A DNA stretch of 64,000 nt from Candidatus Methanoperedens sp. Lineage in GTDB: Archaea > Halobacteriota > Methanosarcinia > Methanosarcinales > Methanoperedenaceae. Positions within the stretch are counted from its first letter, which is position 1. Each line of letters begins with the position of its first letter. The notes under the pieces were generated by a model, which worked only from the letters and a program-made list of their open reading frames with translations, had not been told where the DNA came from and did no database searches. This document shows, one piece after another, positions 26,098 through 35,858 of this stretch. Made by a program: the position numbers and the translations under genes. The DNA is taken from assembly GCA_012026835.1 (NCBI GenBank), contig VEPN01000010.1, forward strand, positions 1-64,000, in the 5' to 3' direction.

Positions 26098-26459
26098 CAA
26101 AAAAAATTATGGTAGTAGATGATGAGCCTGATACCGTGGACCTGGTACAGCTTGTACTTGAAACCGAAGGTTATGAAGTAATAACAGCTTACAGCGGCAG
26201 CGAGTGCCTGGAAAAGCTGGACAGGGAAAAGCCTGATGCCGTACTTCTTGACATAATGATGCCTGAGATGGATGGTTGGGAAGTGTTCAAGAGAATTAAG
26301 AAAAAATTCAAAGACCTGCCTGTAGCCATGCTCACCGTCAGGAACCAGGACATTGATAAAATGCTGGGGCTGCATGTCCTGAAAGCAGACGACTACATCA
26401 CCAAGCCTTTCGGGAGAAAAGACCTGGTTGAAAGGGTCAAAAAGATGGTCGAACCTTGA
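26094..26459 (+). CDS. CheY-like response regulator (receiver domain only)
   Basis: The 121-aa receiver domain has the acidic pocket VVDDEPD, the phospho-acceptor Asp53 in LLDIMMPEMDGW, and Lys in DDYITKPFGRKDL. It has no output domain, so it must act by protein contact, perhaps on the KaiC-like ATPase. Its stop overlaps the kinase start by 4 bases. Confidence 0.95.
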   Translation: MTKKIMVVDDEPDTVDLVQLVLETEGYEVITAYSGSECLEKLDREKPDAVLLDIMMPEMDGWEVFKRIKKKFKDLPVAMLTVRNQDIDKMLGLHVLKADDYITKPFGRKDLVERVKKMVEP

Positions 26460-29400
26460 AAAGCCTCAACATAAGCCAGAAATTAATATTATCTCTTATA
26501 ATAATATCTCTCCTCCCCTATGCTATAATAAGCTATGTCAATTATTCTGCTGAAGCGGTTGCGCTTGAAAAAACAGTAATGGATGACCTGAGCGCACTTG
26601 CCGAGGCAAAAAAAACTCACATCACAACAGTCGTTAGTTTCAGGAAAGAGCAGGCAAGTGAGATTGCCTCCACTAATTTCATGCAACAAGTAGAAGAAAG
26701 GAATGCAGCCTATATTACTACAAATCTCTTAAGGGTAAAAAAAGAAATCCCTGAATTCTTTGAAATATCAGCCCTTGACCCGAATGGTATGGTATTAGCT
26801 TCTACGGAAAGCAGATTGATCGGTATGGACTACTCTGGAGAAGATCATTTCATAAAAGCCAGGGAAAAACTGTATCTTGGAAATATAAGTTACTTTAATA
26901 ACAAAACAGGGTATATAATATCGACCCCTGTGTTAAATAAAAGCACAGGTAAATTCATCGGCGTAGTTGCTATCAGGGTTTATCCTCTTTTTATCTACGA
27001 TGTTACAAGCGATTATACGGGACTTGGGAAAACCGGTGAAGCACTTCTTGTGCAGAAAAGAGATGGTGAAGTCGTTTTTTTGAACCCTTTAAGAAAGAAT
27101 TCAAGCGCCCCCATGACGCTGCATTATTCCGTCAATTCCAGCCTGGCGCGGCCCGCTGTCCTTGCCGCAAATGGGGAGAACGGAACAATACAGGCGCTTG
27201 ATTATAACGGTGACGAGGCTTTTGCAGCATATACCTACATACCTTCCGGGGACTGGGGACTGGTAGTAAAAATGGATTCACGGGAAGCACTGATACCTGC
27301 GGCAAAATTAAAAGAGAGGTCAATTGCACTCGGTTTATTTTATTTTGTAGTAATAGCCATTCTTGCTTATTTTCTTGGCAGGAGGTTTACATATCCACTT
27401 ATCCGTCTCACAAACGCGTCCAGGAAGGTATCGAAAGGTTACCTGACAGTCAGCATAGAGCCTGAGAGCAGGGATGAAATTGGGGAGCTTGCACAGTCTT
27501 TTAATGTGATGGTACAAAAATTGAAAGAAGTATATGAAGGTCTTGACCAGAAAGTAAAAGAGAGAACAAGGGATCTAAACTTGAGAAATCTTGAGCTGTC
27601 CGCGCTTATCAAAACAAACCAGAGCATCTCAAGCGGTCTTGACCTGAAAAAAGTCCTTGAGATTGCAGTAAGGGAGGCGGTAAGGATAGTCAGCGTCTCC
27701 TACTGTTCCATCATGCTCGTAGAGGAAGGAAAGGAGCAGGGTACTATAGTTTCAGAATATAGTCCGGGTGATGAACTAAAACCAGCTACAGGAGAAATAT
27801 TATATCTTAACGACTATCCGATAATGAATAAGGCATATCAGGAAAAGCAATATGTTCTGGTTTCAGATACGCAGAAAGAAGATCTGTCTCCAAAAGAAAA
27901 AGAAATGGCAAAGAAACTGAATATAAGGTCAATCCTTATAGTGCCGCTTGTTCTTGGAAATAAATCCCTGGGAACCATGCAGTTAAGCAGCCTGGGTGAT
28001 GTCAAGGAATTCACAGAGGGGGAAATCGGCATTTGCCAGGCGATTGCAAACCAGGTGGCAATAGCTATTGAAAACACCCGTCTTTACGAAGAAGAGCAAA
28101 AGGCAAAAAAGTTAAGCGATGCTCTTAATAACATCAATACCGCAATAAATTCAACTCTTGACATCGATGAGATACTAAAGCGCATTACAGTTGAGTCGGG
28201 CAGGGTGCTGGCCACAGAAGCGACAGGGATATTGATGCGTGAGGACAATTACTGGGTGATAAGGTATCTGTACGGGCTGCCTGATGAGATGATCGGGATG
28301 AGGTTCACGGATGAGGAGGTTTCTCATATAGCGCTTGCAGCCCACACCAAAAAACCGGTCGCTATAAACGATGCTCACTGTGATGACAGGATTAATCCAG
28401 AGATAGTGGATAAATTCGGGATTAAATCTGCCCTTATAGTCCCAATGATCGTAAGAGAGGAGGTGATAGGCGTTATCGGTTTCAGTTACCATTCTGCTTC
28501 TTTTGACTTTACCGAAACCCAGATCGATTTTGCAGGCAAGCTTGCAGCCTCCGTATCGCTTGCAATTGAGAACGCCCATCTATTTTCAGAGCTTAAACAT
28601 CATGACAGGACACTTGAGACGCTTTTTGAAATAGACAGGGTGGTGAGCCGGTATCTTGATATTGATGAGATGCTAAAAGAGGCAATCACCAAAACCATCG
28701 AAGTAACTTCTTCGGATGCGGGATGGGTTTACTTACTTGAAAAAGACGGGGAAACGCTGAGTTTAAAAGCTTATATCGGTATATCAACTGAGCTTGCAAA
28801 GGTTGCTTCAAAGTTAAAAGTAGGGCAGGGCGTATCAGGATTGGCGGTCAGGTCAAAAGAACCTGTAACTCTTGACATAGAGAACTATCCGCATGCTGAG
28901 CTACTCCATCTCATGAAAAAAGATAGTATTACTTCACTTGCCGGAGTCCCCCTTATTTCGAAAGGCGAGGTCGTGGGAGCTATGGTCCTCTCGAACCGCA
29001 AGCACAGGATATTCTCAAAGGACGATATCGATGTCCTTTCATCCATCGGAAGCCAGATAGGGGTTGCGGTTGAGAATGCAAGGCTATATTCACAACTTAA
29101 AAGCCATGACCAGACACTTGAAATACTTTTTGAAATAGACAGGGTGGTAAGCCAGTCACTTGACCTGGATGAGATATTCAGGGAGTCCCTTGCAAAAACC
29201 ATCCAGGTGACTTCTGCATGCTCAGGCGCCATTTATTTGCTCGAAGAAGATGGCAAGGTACTGAAATTAAAGACTTCTAAAGGCCTATCCCGGAATTTCA
29301 CCAGAGCCGTTTCTGAGATAAAGGTGGGCGACGGAATCGCGGGGAGCGCGGTCAAGGCTAAAAGACCCCTGTACGTGGATATAAACCACTATCCCAGCCG

Positions 29401-30346
29401 GGACCTCCTGCCGTATCTTGAAAAAGAAGGGCTTTTTTCTGTCGTGGGCGTGCCGCTGATGGCTAAAGGCAAGGTGGTAGGAGCTATGAATCTTGCAAAT
29501 TGCAGGCGCAAGGATTTTTCGAAAGAAGATATTGATGTCCTTTCAGCAATAGGCGGCCAGATAGGTGTGGCAGTTGAGAATGCAAGGTTGTACCAGGAAG
29601 CCATGGTGGCATATAAAAAGCTCCAGGAAGCTTATAACGAGCTAAAGTCCCTCGACAGGATGAAGAGTGAATTTCTTTCAAACGTATCCCACGAACTCAA
29701 GACCCCGCTTGTTTCTATCAGGGGATATAGCGAATTGATATATGACAGGAAACTTGGAGAAATCCCGCAAGTCCAAAGCAAGGCAATTGAAGCCATAATC
29801 AGGAACACCGACAGGCTCACACGCCTGATTGATGCCCTGCTATTTTTAAGCATTCAGCAGATAGGCAAGCCCGATATTAAGATGAAATCTGGACCCAGGT
29901 CAGCAGATGAGATAATAACAGCCTCCATAGCCGATATGAAGGTACAGGCCGAGAGAAAGAAAATTACCATCATAAAAGATGTGCCTCCTGACCTTATGGT
30001 CGCAGGAGACAGGGACAGGCTGACAGAGGTGTTTTTGAATCTTATAGACAATGCTATAAAATTCTCGCATCCTGAAGGCAAAATCACCATCAGGGCATGG
30101 GAGGAAGAGAGCAGGATTCATATTACGGTGGCAGATACGGGGATCGGGATTCCTGAAGAGGTGATACCCTTCCTGTTCCAGAGATTTTACCAGGCCGATG
30201 CCTCCATAACCAGGAAATATGGCGGCACAGGACTTGGGCTTTACATATGTAAGAGCATAATTGATGCACATAAAGGTGAGATATGGATAGAGAGCAAAGT
30301 AGGGGAAGGTACGACCGTGCATGTCAGGCTTCCGGGGAATGCATGA
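26456..30346 (+). CDS. Membrane sensor histidine kinase with Cache, HAMP and four GAF domains
   Basis: The 1296-aa protein starts with TTG, overlapping the receiver gene. Order of domains: TM1 about 10-30; extracellular double-Cache-like sensor about 35-280; TM2 about 287-305; HAMP about 305-357; a short coil; four GAF domains about 385-1040; HisKA with phospho-acceptor His1079 in NVSHELKTPL; HATPase with NLIDNAIKF, DTGIGIP and GGTGLGLY. GAF3 and GAF4 are clear tandem duplicates (both begin HD-x-TLE-x-LFEIDRVVS). It senses an external ligand and probably phosphorylates the receiver encoded just upstream. Confidence 0.93.
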   Translation: MKSLNISQKLILSLIIISLLPYAIISYVNYSAEAVALEKTVMDDLSALAEAKKTHITTVVSFRKEQASEIASTNFMQQVEERNAAYITTNLLRVKKEIPEFFEISALDPNGMVLASTESRLIGMDYSGEDHFIKAREKLYLGNISYFNNKTGYIISTPVLNKSTGKFIGVVAIRVYPLFIYDVTSDYTGLGKTGEALLVQKRDGEVVFLNPLRKNSSAPMTLHYSVNSSLARPAVLAANGENGTIQALDYNGDEAFAAYTYIPSGDWGLVVKMDSREALIPAAKLKERSIALGLFYFVVIAILAYFLGRRFTYPLIRLTNASRKVSKGYLTVSIEPESRDEIGELAQSFNVMVQKLKEVYEGLDQKVKERTRDLNLRNLELSALIKTNQSISSGLDLKKVLEIAVREAVRIVSVSYCSIMLVEEGKEQGTIVSEYSPGDELKPATGEILYLNDYPIMNKAYQEKQYVLVSDTQKEDLSPKEKEMAKKLNIRSILIVPLVLGNKSLGTMQLSSLGDVKEFTEGEIGICQAIANQVAIAIENTRLYEEEQKAKKLSDALNNINTAINSTLDIDEILKRITVESGRVLATEATGILMREDNYWVIRYLYGLPDEMIGMRFTDEEVSHIALAAHTKKPVAINDAHCDDRINPEIVDKFGIKSALIVPMIVREEVIGVIGFSYHSASFDFTETQIDFAGKLAASVSLAIENAHLFSELKHHDRTLETLFEIDRVVSRYLDIDEMLKEAITKTIEVTSSDAGWVYLLEKDGETLSLKAYIGISTELAKVASKLKVGQGVSGLAVRSKEPVTLDIENYPHAELLHLMKKDSITSLAGVPLISKGEVVGAMVLSNRKHRIFSKDDIDVLSSIGSQIGVAVENARLYSQLKSHDQTLEILFEIDRVVSQSLDLDEIFRESLAKTIQVTSACSGAIYLLEEDGKVLKLKTSKGLSRNFTRAVSEIKVGDGIAGSAVKAKRPLYVDINHYPSRDLLPYLEKEGLFSVVGVPLMAKGKVVGAMNLANCRRKDFSKEDIDVLSAIGGQIGVAVENARLYQEAMVAYKKLQEAYNELKSLDRMKSEFLSNVSHELKTPLVSIRGYSELIYDRKLGEIPQVQSKAIEAIIRNTDRLTRLIDALLFLSIQQIGKPDIKMKSGPRSADEIITASIADMKVQAERKKITIIKDVPPDLMVAGDRDRLTEVFLNLIDNAIKFSHPEGKITIRAWEEESRIHITVADTGIGIPEEVIPFLFQRFYQADASITRKYGGTGLGLYICKSIIDAHKGEIWIESKVGEGTTVHVRLPGNA

Positions 30347-30409
30347 TGATAGAAACAATTAATAAGTATCTCAGATATTTGACACCTGTTTAATATTAAA
30401 GGGATTTTG

Positions 30410-31666
30410 ATGAAAGATTACATAATAAAAGACATAAACCTTGCTGCTGAGGGGAAGCAGAGAATTGAATGGGCAAGAAGGCACATGCCTGTGCTTCACA
30501 AGATCAAAGAACAATTCGAGAGAGAAAAACCGCTCGAGGGGATCAACGTGGTGGCATGTCTTCATGTTACTGTTGAAACCGCAAACCTTATCCATGCGAT
30601 GAAAGCAGGAGGTGCGAATATCGCGCTTGCGGCATCAAACCCGTTGAGCACACAGGATGATGTAGCTGCAGCGCTTGCGTCTGAGGGTATAAAAGTCTTT
30701 GCGATAAAAGGTGAGGATGAGAAACAATATTATGAATGCCTTGAAGAAGCACTCAAGGTCAAACCTCATGTAACCCTTGATGACGGCGCTGATACGATAG
30801 CGCTTGTCCACTCAAAACACAGGGAGCTTATTAAGGACATAAAAGGAGGTTGCGAGGAGACAACCACTGGTGTCATAAGGCTGCGTGCAATGGCCTCTGA
30901 GGGTGCCCTGAAATACCCTGTAATAGCTGTAAACGATGCAGAGACCAAGATGATGTTCGATAACCGCTATGGTACGGGGCAGAGCACCATACACGGGATA
31001 ATGAACGCCACAAATATCCTGTTCGCAGGAAAGACAATCGTAGTGGCAGGCTATGGCTGGTGCGGCAGAGGTGTGGCCTCGCGGGCGCGCGGGCTCGGCG
31101 GCAATGTTGTTGTTGTGGAAGTCGAGCCGAGAAAAGCCCTTGAAGCTGTCATGGATGGCTTCCGTGTCATGCCGATGAACGAAGCTGCAAAAGCCGGGGA
31201 CCTTTTCATCACAGTCACAGGCGATATAAAAGCAATAAGGAAGGAACATTTCCAGTTAATGAAAGACCAGGCGATAGTGTGCAATTCAGGCCATTTCAAC
31301 GTGGAAATCGATATCCCTGCACTTGTAAAGCTATCAAAAGAGGTCAACCAGATAAAGAACGATGTCCAGGAATACGTCCTGAAAGACGGCAAAAGGATAT
31401 ACCTGCTTGCAGAGGGCAGGCTCGTGAACCTTGCAAGCGCGTTCGGGCACCCGCCAGAGGTTATGGATATGAGCTTTGCAAACCAGGCCCTTGCAGTAAG
31501 GTACATAGCAGAAAAAGGCAGAGAACTTCAGAACCAGGTCTATAGGGTCCCTGTCGAGATCGACAGCCGTGTGGCCAAACTTAAGCTTGAGGCAATGGGC
31601 ATTGAGATTGAAACCCTGACAGAAGAGCAGGATAAATACCTGCATTCATGGGAGATGGGGACATAA
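30410..31666 (+). CDS. ahcY: S-adenosylhomocysteine hydrolase
   Basis: The 418-aa enzyme of the SAHase family has the N-terminal substrate region (HVTVETANL), [16 protein letters not shown], and the NAD-binding [15 protein letters not shown]. The C-terminus lacks the long bacterial insertion, as in archaeal forms. It removes the product of methyltransferase reactions. GGGAT lies upstream of ATG 30410; the TTG at 30407 is less likely. It heads a run of genes of related small-molecule phosphoryl chemistry. Confidence 0.96.
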   Translation: MKDYIIKDINLAAEGKQRIEWARRHMPVLHKIKEQFEREKPLEGINVVACLHVTVETANLIHAMKAGGANIALAASNPLSTQDDVAAALASEGIKVFAIKGEDEKQYYECLEEALKVKPHVTLDDGADTIALVHSKHRELIKDIKGGCEETTTGVIRLRAMASEGALKYPVIAVNDAETKMMFDNRYGTGQSTIHGIMNATNILFAGKTIVVAGYGWCGRGVASRARGLGGNVVVVEVEPRKALEAVMDGFRVMPMNEAAKAGDLFITVTGDIKAIRKEHFQLMKDQAIVCNSGHFNVEIDIPALVKLSKEVNQIKNDVQEYVLKDGKRIYLLAEGRLVNLASAFGHPPEVMDMSFANQALAVRYIAEKGRELQNQVYRVPVEIDSRVAKLKLEAMGIEIETLTEEQDKYLHSWEMGT

Positions 31667-31667
31667 G

Positions 31668-32762
31668 ATGCAGTTAAGTATCAAAGCCGTCGAAAACTAC
31701 TTAAAAGAACTATATGGCAGTGCAAGGGTTACAGGGATCGGCGAACTTGGCGGCATACCTGTCGAAGTTGAAGAGGGGATAAAAGGATTCGGCTATGGAA
31801 AGCCCTATCTTATAGAATTTGAAACAAAAGGCAGGAAGAGTTCAGTTGTCCTCTCAACCATGCGTGTGCAGAAAGGCTTCGGGCATGATCATTTCTCTGA
31901 CAGGGCGCAAATACTGATATGGCAGAATTCGGTTTTTAATAGACTGCCCGGTCATGTGCGCTCTCTTGATGTCGGATACTTCACAGGCGAAGGCAAGCTG
32001 CTCTCGGCAGGCAAGGCTGAGGAGTATTTCATATTAATGGAAAAAATAGAAGGGAAGGAGTATTTCCTTGACCTTGAGAGAATAAAGAAGGAAGGGAAGC
32101 TTCTCAAGCTCGACATTGACAGGGCAAAGGCACTATCCTCTTATCTTGCTCAAATCCATGCGAATAAACACGACGACCGGGAGCTATACCTCCGGAAAAT
32201 CAGGGATATTGTGGGGCACGGCGAATGTATCATGGGGCTTACGGACAGCTACCCCGACAACCTGGACTTTGTGAGCCAGGAAGACCTTTGCCGGATAGAA
32301 AAGAAATGCGTTGACTGGCGCTATAAGATAAAGGGGTTGACGCATCGCCTCTGCATGGCACACGGGGACTTTCACCCCTGGAACATAATGTTTCGCGAAG
32401 GTGCGGACTTTACGGTGCTTGACAGAAGCCGCGGGGAATGGGGAGAGGCCGCGGATGACGTTTCTTCCATCACAATGAACTATCTTTTCTATTCCCTTCA
32501 AAAATATGGTGAGCTTGCGGGGCCGTTCCGTGAATTGTACGAGCTTTTCTTTAAGAATTACCTTGAAAAAACCCATGATAATGAAATGCTGAAAGTCATA
32601 CAACCATTCTACGTTTTCAGGAGCCTTGTTGTGGCAAGCCCGGTATGGTATCCAAATCTCGAACATGAAGTTCGAAAAAAGCTCTTTAATTATATTTATA
32701 ACATACTGGACAATGAAGAATTTGACTATATGAATGTGAATTCGTACCTGTCGCGGGAATAA
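31668..32762 (+). CDS. APH-family kinase (phosphotransferase fold)
   Basis: The 364-aa protein has the aminoglycoside-phosphotransferase-type Brenner motif AHGDFHPWNIMF near 245 and a metal-binding region TVLDRSRGEWGEAADD. Such proteins phosphorylate small molecules; the substrate here is unknown and antibiotic resistance should not be assumed. It begins 2 bases after ahcY and ends 2 bases before the APS-kinase-like gene, so they are co-transcribed. Confidence 0.82.
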   Translation: MQLSIKAVENYLKELYGSARVTGIGELGGIPVEVEEGIKGFGYGKPYLIEFETKGRKSSVVLSTMRVQKGFGHDHFSDRAQILIWQNSVFNRLPGHVRSLDVGYFTGEGKLLSAGKAEEYFILMEKIEGKEYFLDLERIKKEGKLLKLDIDRAKALSSYLAQIHANKHDDRELYLRKIRDIVGHGECIMGLTDSYPDNLDFVSQEDLCRIEKKCVDWRYKIKGLTHRLCMAHGDFHPWNIMFREGADFTVLDRSRGEWGEAADDVSSITMNYLFYSLQKYGELAGPFRELYELFFKNYLEKTHDNEMLKVIQPFYVFRSLVVASPVWYPNLEHEVRKKLFNYIYNILDNEEFDYMNVNSYLSRE

Positions 32763-32763
32763 A

Positions 32764-33327
32764 ATGGCATTTGCAGTCTGGTTCACGGGTCTTCCGGGAA
32801 GCGGTAAAACGGTCATTGCTTCGCGTGCTGCCAACATCATAAGGCAAAAAGGAATCAATGTCAGGATACTCCAGCTTGACGAGATACGAAGGGTCCTTAC
32901 CCCGGCCCCGAAATATACGGATGATGAGCGGGATATTGTTTATGCGTCTCTTGCCTATATGGCAAAGCTCCTTACTGAGTGCGGGACCAATGTTTTTATA
33001 GATGCGACCGCCAACAGGAGAAGGTACAGGGACGCAGCCCGTAAAATAATACCACAGTTTGCCGAAGTGTTTATCAAGTGCCCGCTTCCTGTTTGCATGG
33101 AACGTGAAGCGCGAAGGAAAGCCGTTTTTTCCCCAAAGAATATTTATAAGAAATCAGCACAGGCAGGTGCGACAGTTCCAGGTGTGAATGTCCCTTACGA
33201 AGAACCTCTCATTCCAGAAATAGTGATCGAAAGTGATAAAACTAAGCCTGACGAGGCTGCAAGTAAAGCGGCTGATGCCATAATGGCACTTTTCGGAGAA
33301 ATACATGGAAATCGGAACCCTGATTGA
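32764..33327 (+). CDS. Adenylylsulfate kinase-like P-loop kinase
   Basis: The 187-aa protein has Walker A GLPGSGKTV, an APS-kinase-like middle (GTNVFIDATANRRRYRDAAR) and the loop YKKSAQAG ... VPYEEP, typical of APS kinases. The usual DGDN motif reads LQLDEIRR, retaining an Asp. It could make PAPS or phosphorylate another substrate. No sulfate adenylyltransferase is visible in the window. It overlaps the next gene by 23 bases. Confidence 0.82.
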   Translation: MAFAVWFTGLPGSGKTVIASRAANIIRQKGINVRILQLDEIRRVLTPAPKYTDDERDIVYASLAYMAKLLTECGTNVFIDATANRRRYRDAARKIIPQFAEVFIKCPLPVCMEREARRKAVFSPKNIYKKSAQAGATVPGVNVPYEEPLIPEIVIESDKTKPDEAASKAADAIMALFGEIHGNRNPD

Positions 33328-34102
33328 TATCGGTAATGAAATAAGGGACGTTATCAAATCTTTCATAATGGAGAATGCTGATTATGGTGAAATGATAGTG
33401 CAGCGCCCCAAGGATATCACGCGCAAGATGGATATAGCGGCTGAGAATGCGCTTGATAAGGCTCTTCTGGGCAGGGGCATGTCTGCAAGAGTGATATCCG
33501 AGGAACTTGGCGACAGGATTGTGGGTAATGATCCAGGTTTCATGCTGGTTTTTGACCCTATCGACGGTTCCACAAACGCCACATGCGGTATCCCATATTT
33601 TTGCACTTCGCTTGCTTATACTGAGAAAACCGGTATAGCAACTTTTGAGGATATCAGCATGGCTGTTATCTGTGATATCCAGGGAAATACCTATTGCGCA
33701 GAGAAAGGGAACGGCGCATTCTTAAATGGCAAAAAGATCTCAGGTATAAAACCGGGTACAAGACAGAAACCTGTGATCTCTGTGTATTCCTACGGCGTGC
33801 CGGATGTCCCGGCCGGGTTAATCGAACTTGAAAAGTCAATCATAGTCAGGGCGCTTGGAAGCATTGCGCTGGATATGTGTTTTGTGGCCGACAGTACGCT
33901 TGATGGCGTTATTGACACAAGGGGTCTTGCCAGCGGCTATGATATTATGGCATCTGCCCTGATATTGAAAGAGGCAGGCGGGCTGCTCACTGACCTTAAA
34001 GGGAAACCCATAGCAGGTGACGTTAGATTGACGGGATTATCGATAATAGGGACTAAAAATAAGGAATTGCACAAAAGAACAGTGGAGACAATTAATTCTT
34101 AA
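33305..34102 (+). CDS. Inositol monophosphatase / FBPase-family phosphatase
   Basis: The 265-aa metal-dependent phosphatase has FDPIDGSTNATCGIPYFCTS near residues 80-100, SEELGDR upstream and SGYDIMASALILKEAGG near the end. Archaeal members act on fructose 1,6-bisphosphate and inositol phosphate; some relatives (CysQ) act on PAP. Its position after an APS-kinase-like gene and an SAH hydrolase gene makes PAP a possible substrate, but sequence alone does not decide. Confidence 0.88.
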   Translation: MEIGTLIDIGNEIRDVIKSFIMENADYGEMIVQRPKDITRKMDIAAENALDKALLGRGMSARVISEELGDRIVGNDPGFMLVFDPIDGSTNATCGIPYFCTSLAYTEKTGIATFEDISMAVICDIQGNTYCAEKGNGAFLNGKKISGIKPGTRQKPVISVYSYGVPDVPAGLIELEKSIIVRALGSIALDMCFVADSTLDGVIDTRGLASGYDIMASALILKEAGGLLTDLKGKPIAGDVRLTGLSIIGTKNKELHKRTVETINS

Positions 34103-34125
34103 AATATTATATACATGCAGGTATA

Positions 34126-35214
34126 ATGGAAACAGATAATTCGGGTTCATTTTTCAATTACCTCCCTGAAGGCTGCCGCCTTTGTTATAAAGGTGCAAAG
34201 ATGGTGCTGTTTGTAACAGGCGTATGCGGAAAAAACTGCTTTTACTGTCCTGTCTCATATGAAAGAAAAGAGAAGGACGTGGTGTTCGCAAATGAAAGAC
34301 CTGTTGAGAAAGATGAGGACGTGATCGAGGAAGCCCTTTCGATGGATGCGCTGGGGACAGGCATAACAGGCGGGGAACCGCTTTTAAGATTGGAGCGCGT
34401 GAATCATTATATCAAACTTCTAAAAAACAGGTTCGGCAAATCCCACCACATACACCTTTACACAGCGCTCGCGCCTGATAAGGAAATGCTTGGATCGCTA
34501 AGGAAAGCGGGTCTTGACGAGATAAGGTTCCATCCTCCCCAGGATATGCTGGCAAATATAGGCAGCACGCATTACAGGGAATCCATTATTGCAGCCCGCG
34601 AACTTGGCCTCTGTGCAGGTATTGAAATCCCGTCTATACCTAATGATTTTAGAGGTATTTTATTATTACTTGAAGAAGTAGAGGGCTTCCTGAACCTCAA
34701 TGAGCTTGAGTTCTCAGAAACAAACGCAACTGAACTGAGGAAACGCGGCTTTGCTCCTCTTAATGATATATCCTCTGCGGCATCAGGGAGCAGGAAGGCG
34801 GCAGAATCAGTACAGGGCAGTAAGGTTCATTTCTGCTCTTCCTCGTTCAAAGATGCCGTCCAGCTTAGGGAAAGATTAAAAAGGACTGCCAGGATGACAG
34901 CCCGGGATTTTGATGAGATAACAGAGGATGGGACGCTCGTCTATGGGATTATTGCGGGTAACTGCCTTGATATATTGAGAGATGCAGGAGTGACAGATGA
35001 TATGTACATCCTCTCAAATGAGTCTGTTGGGTCTGTTGGGTCTGTTGGGTCTGTTGGGTCTGTTGGGTCTGTTGGGCCTGTTGGGTCTGTTGAGACTGCC
35101 TGGTGGATAGCTGAGGACCTGGCTCAGGAACTGAAAGAAGCAGGATGCAGTGTTTCTGTGATAGAGAGATATCCTGTGAAGAACGGAATGATTGTTGAAA
35201 AGACGCCATTTTAA
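34126..35214 (+). CDS. Radical SAM protein (COG2108-like) with in-frame 9-base repeats
   Basis: The 362-aa protein starts with the archaeal COG2108 pattern CRLCYKGAKMVLFVTGVCG followed by KNCFYCP, giving the C-x3-C-x2-C cluster that cleaves SAM. TGGEPLLR is the glycine-rich SAM-binding strand. It is related to pyruvate-formate-lyase activases; the substrate is unknown. Between residues 300 and 323 a Ser-Val-Gly run is inserted, from a DNA minisatellite (separate entry). The gene follows the phosphatase by 23 bases. Confidence 0.85.
   Translation: METDNSGSFFNYLPEGCRLCYKGAKMVLFVTGVCGKNCFYCPVSYERKEKDVVFANERPVEKDEDVIEEALSMDALGTGITGGEPLLRLERVNHYIKLLKNRFGKSHHIHLYTALAPDKEMLGSLRKAGLDEIRFHPPQDMLANIGSTHYRESIIAARELGLCAGIEIPSIPNDFRGILLLLEEVEGFLNLNELEFSETNATELRKRGFAPLNDISSAASGSRKAAESVQGSKVHFCSSSFKDAVQLRERLKRTARMTARDFDEITEDGTLVYGIIAGNCLDILRDAGVTDDMYILSNESVGSVGSVGSVGSVGSVGPVGSVETAWWIAEDLAQELKEAGCSVSVIERYPVKNGMIVEKTPF
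35023..35094 (+). repeat. Eight-copy 9-base minisatellite inside the radical SAM gene
   Basis: The unit TCTGTTGGG is repeated six times perfectly (35023-35076), followed by one CCTGTTGGG (35077-35085) and one TCTGTTGAG (35086-35094). Each unit encodes Ser-Val-Gly, so copy-number change keeps the reading frame. It lies in a linker before the C-terminal part of the protein and is probably prone to slippage. Confidence 0.95.
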
Positions 35215-35254
35215 CCATGCAAAGGTATAAACTCTTAAAATTGAATAATGGGAA

Positions 35255-35572
35255 ATGGTGGTCTCACTGAGCGTCGAAGGAAACGAAAAAATCAAGACAC
35301 GGCTTACAAAATATCTGGTAAGGGATGAAACGGGGATACGAAAATCCGTTTTGAAATTATTCCTTAGCAGCAAGCCCTATACCACCCAGGATGTCTATGA
35401 ATCTCTTATTAAGGAAGGTTTTGATGTTAATTACAGGGGAGTATCGGCCATGGTTGGCCTTATGAATACGAGGCTTGGTATTTTGAGGATTGATGTAAAA
35501 GGTGACCATAATGTCTATTCTCTTAAGATCGAATATAAGAGCGCAGTGAAGGCTATTATGGATAATTATTGA
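35255..35572 (+). CDS. DUF2551-like archaeal protein (winged-helix-like)
   Basis: The 105-aa protein resembles archaeal DUF2551: KTRLTKYLVRDETGIRKSVL, then YTTQDVYESLIKEGFDVNYR, then AMVGLMNTRLGILRI. The helix pattern fits a small winged-helix DNA-binding fold, so a regulatory role is plausible. It lies 40 bases after the radical SAM gene. The 286-base gap beyond contains only short weak open frames. Confidence 0.7.
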   Translation: MVVSLSVEGNEKIKTRLTKYLVRDETGIRKSVLKLFLSSKPYTTQDVYESLIKEGFDVNYRGVSAMVGLMNTRLGILRIDVKGDHNVYSLKIEYKSAVKAIMDNY

Positions 35573-35858
35573 AGATTTGTGCTTTCCCTTCCGATAAGGT
35601 CTTAATAAGGATAAATGAACCCTAACCAGAAAGCGGAAATGTTATCTTTATATGAAAGTTATATTGGCAGAAAGATCAGTCATTGATTGGGCTCTTCCAC
35701 GCATTAAAAAATCGCGGGAAAGTCTTATAGGCAAAAAACGCTATCAAGCCATGTAACTTTCAAGTACGGGGTATAGTGGCTATTATGAAGCAAAAATAGG
35801 GCACTGACAAAACTGCATAAGATAGCATGAGTTGTACCAAAAGTTTCAGCAAATATGG

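Noticed and set aside
35023-35094. A CRISPR-like array.
   Set aside because: The units are contiguous 9-mers with no spacers and lie in a coding frame; no cas genes are present.
34949-35373. Minus-strand frames over the minisatellite with long Gln/Thr or Pro/Asn repeats.
   Set aside because: They are shadows of the 9-base repeat in the radical SAM gene, without start signals.
35652-35756. A 34-codon open frame in the gap after the DUF2551 gene.
   Set aside because: It is short, with no ribosome-binding site or family resemblance.
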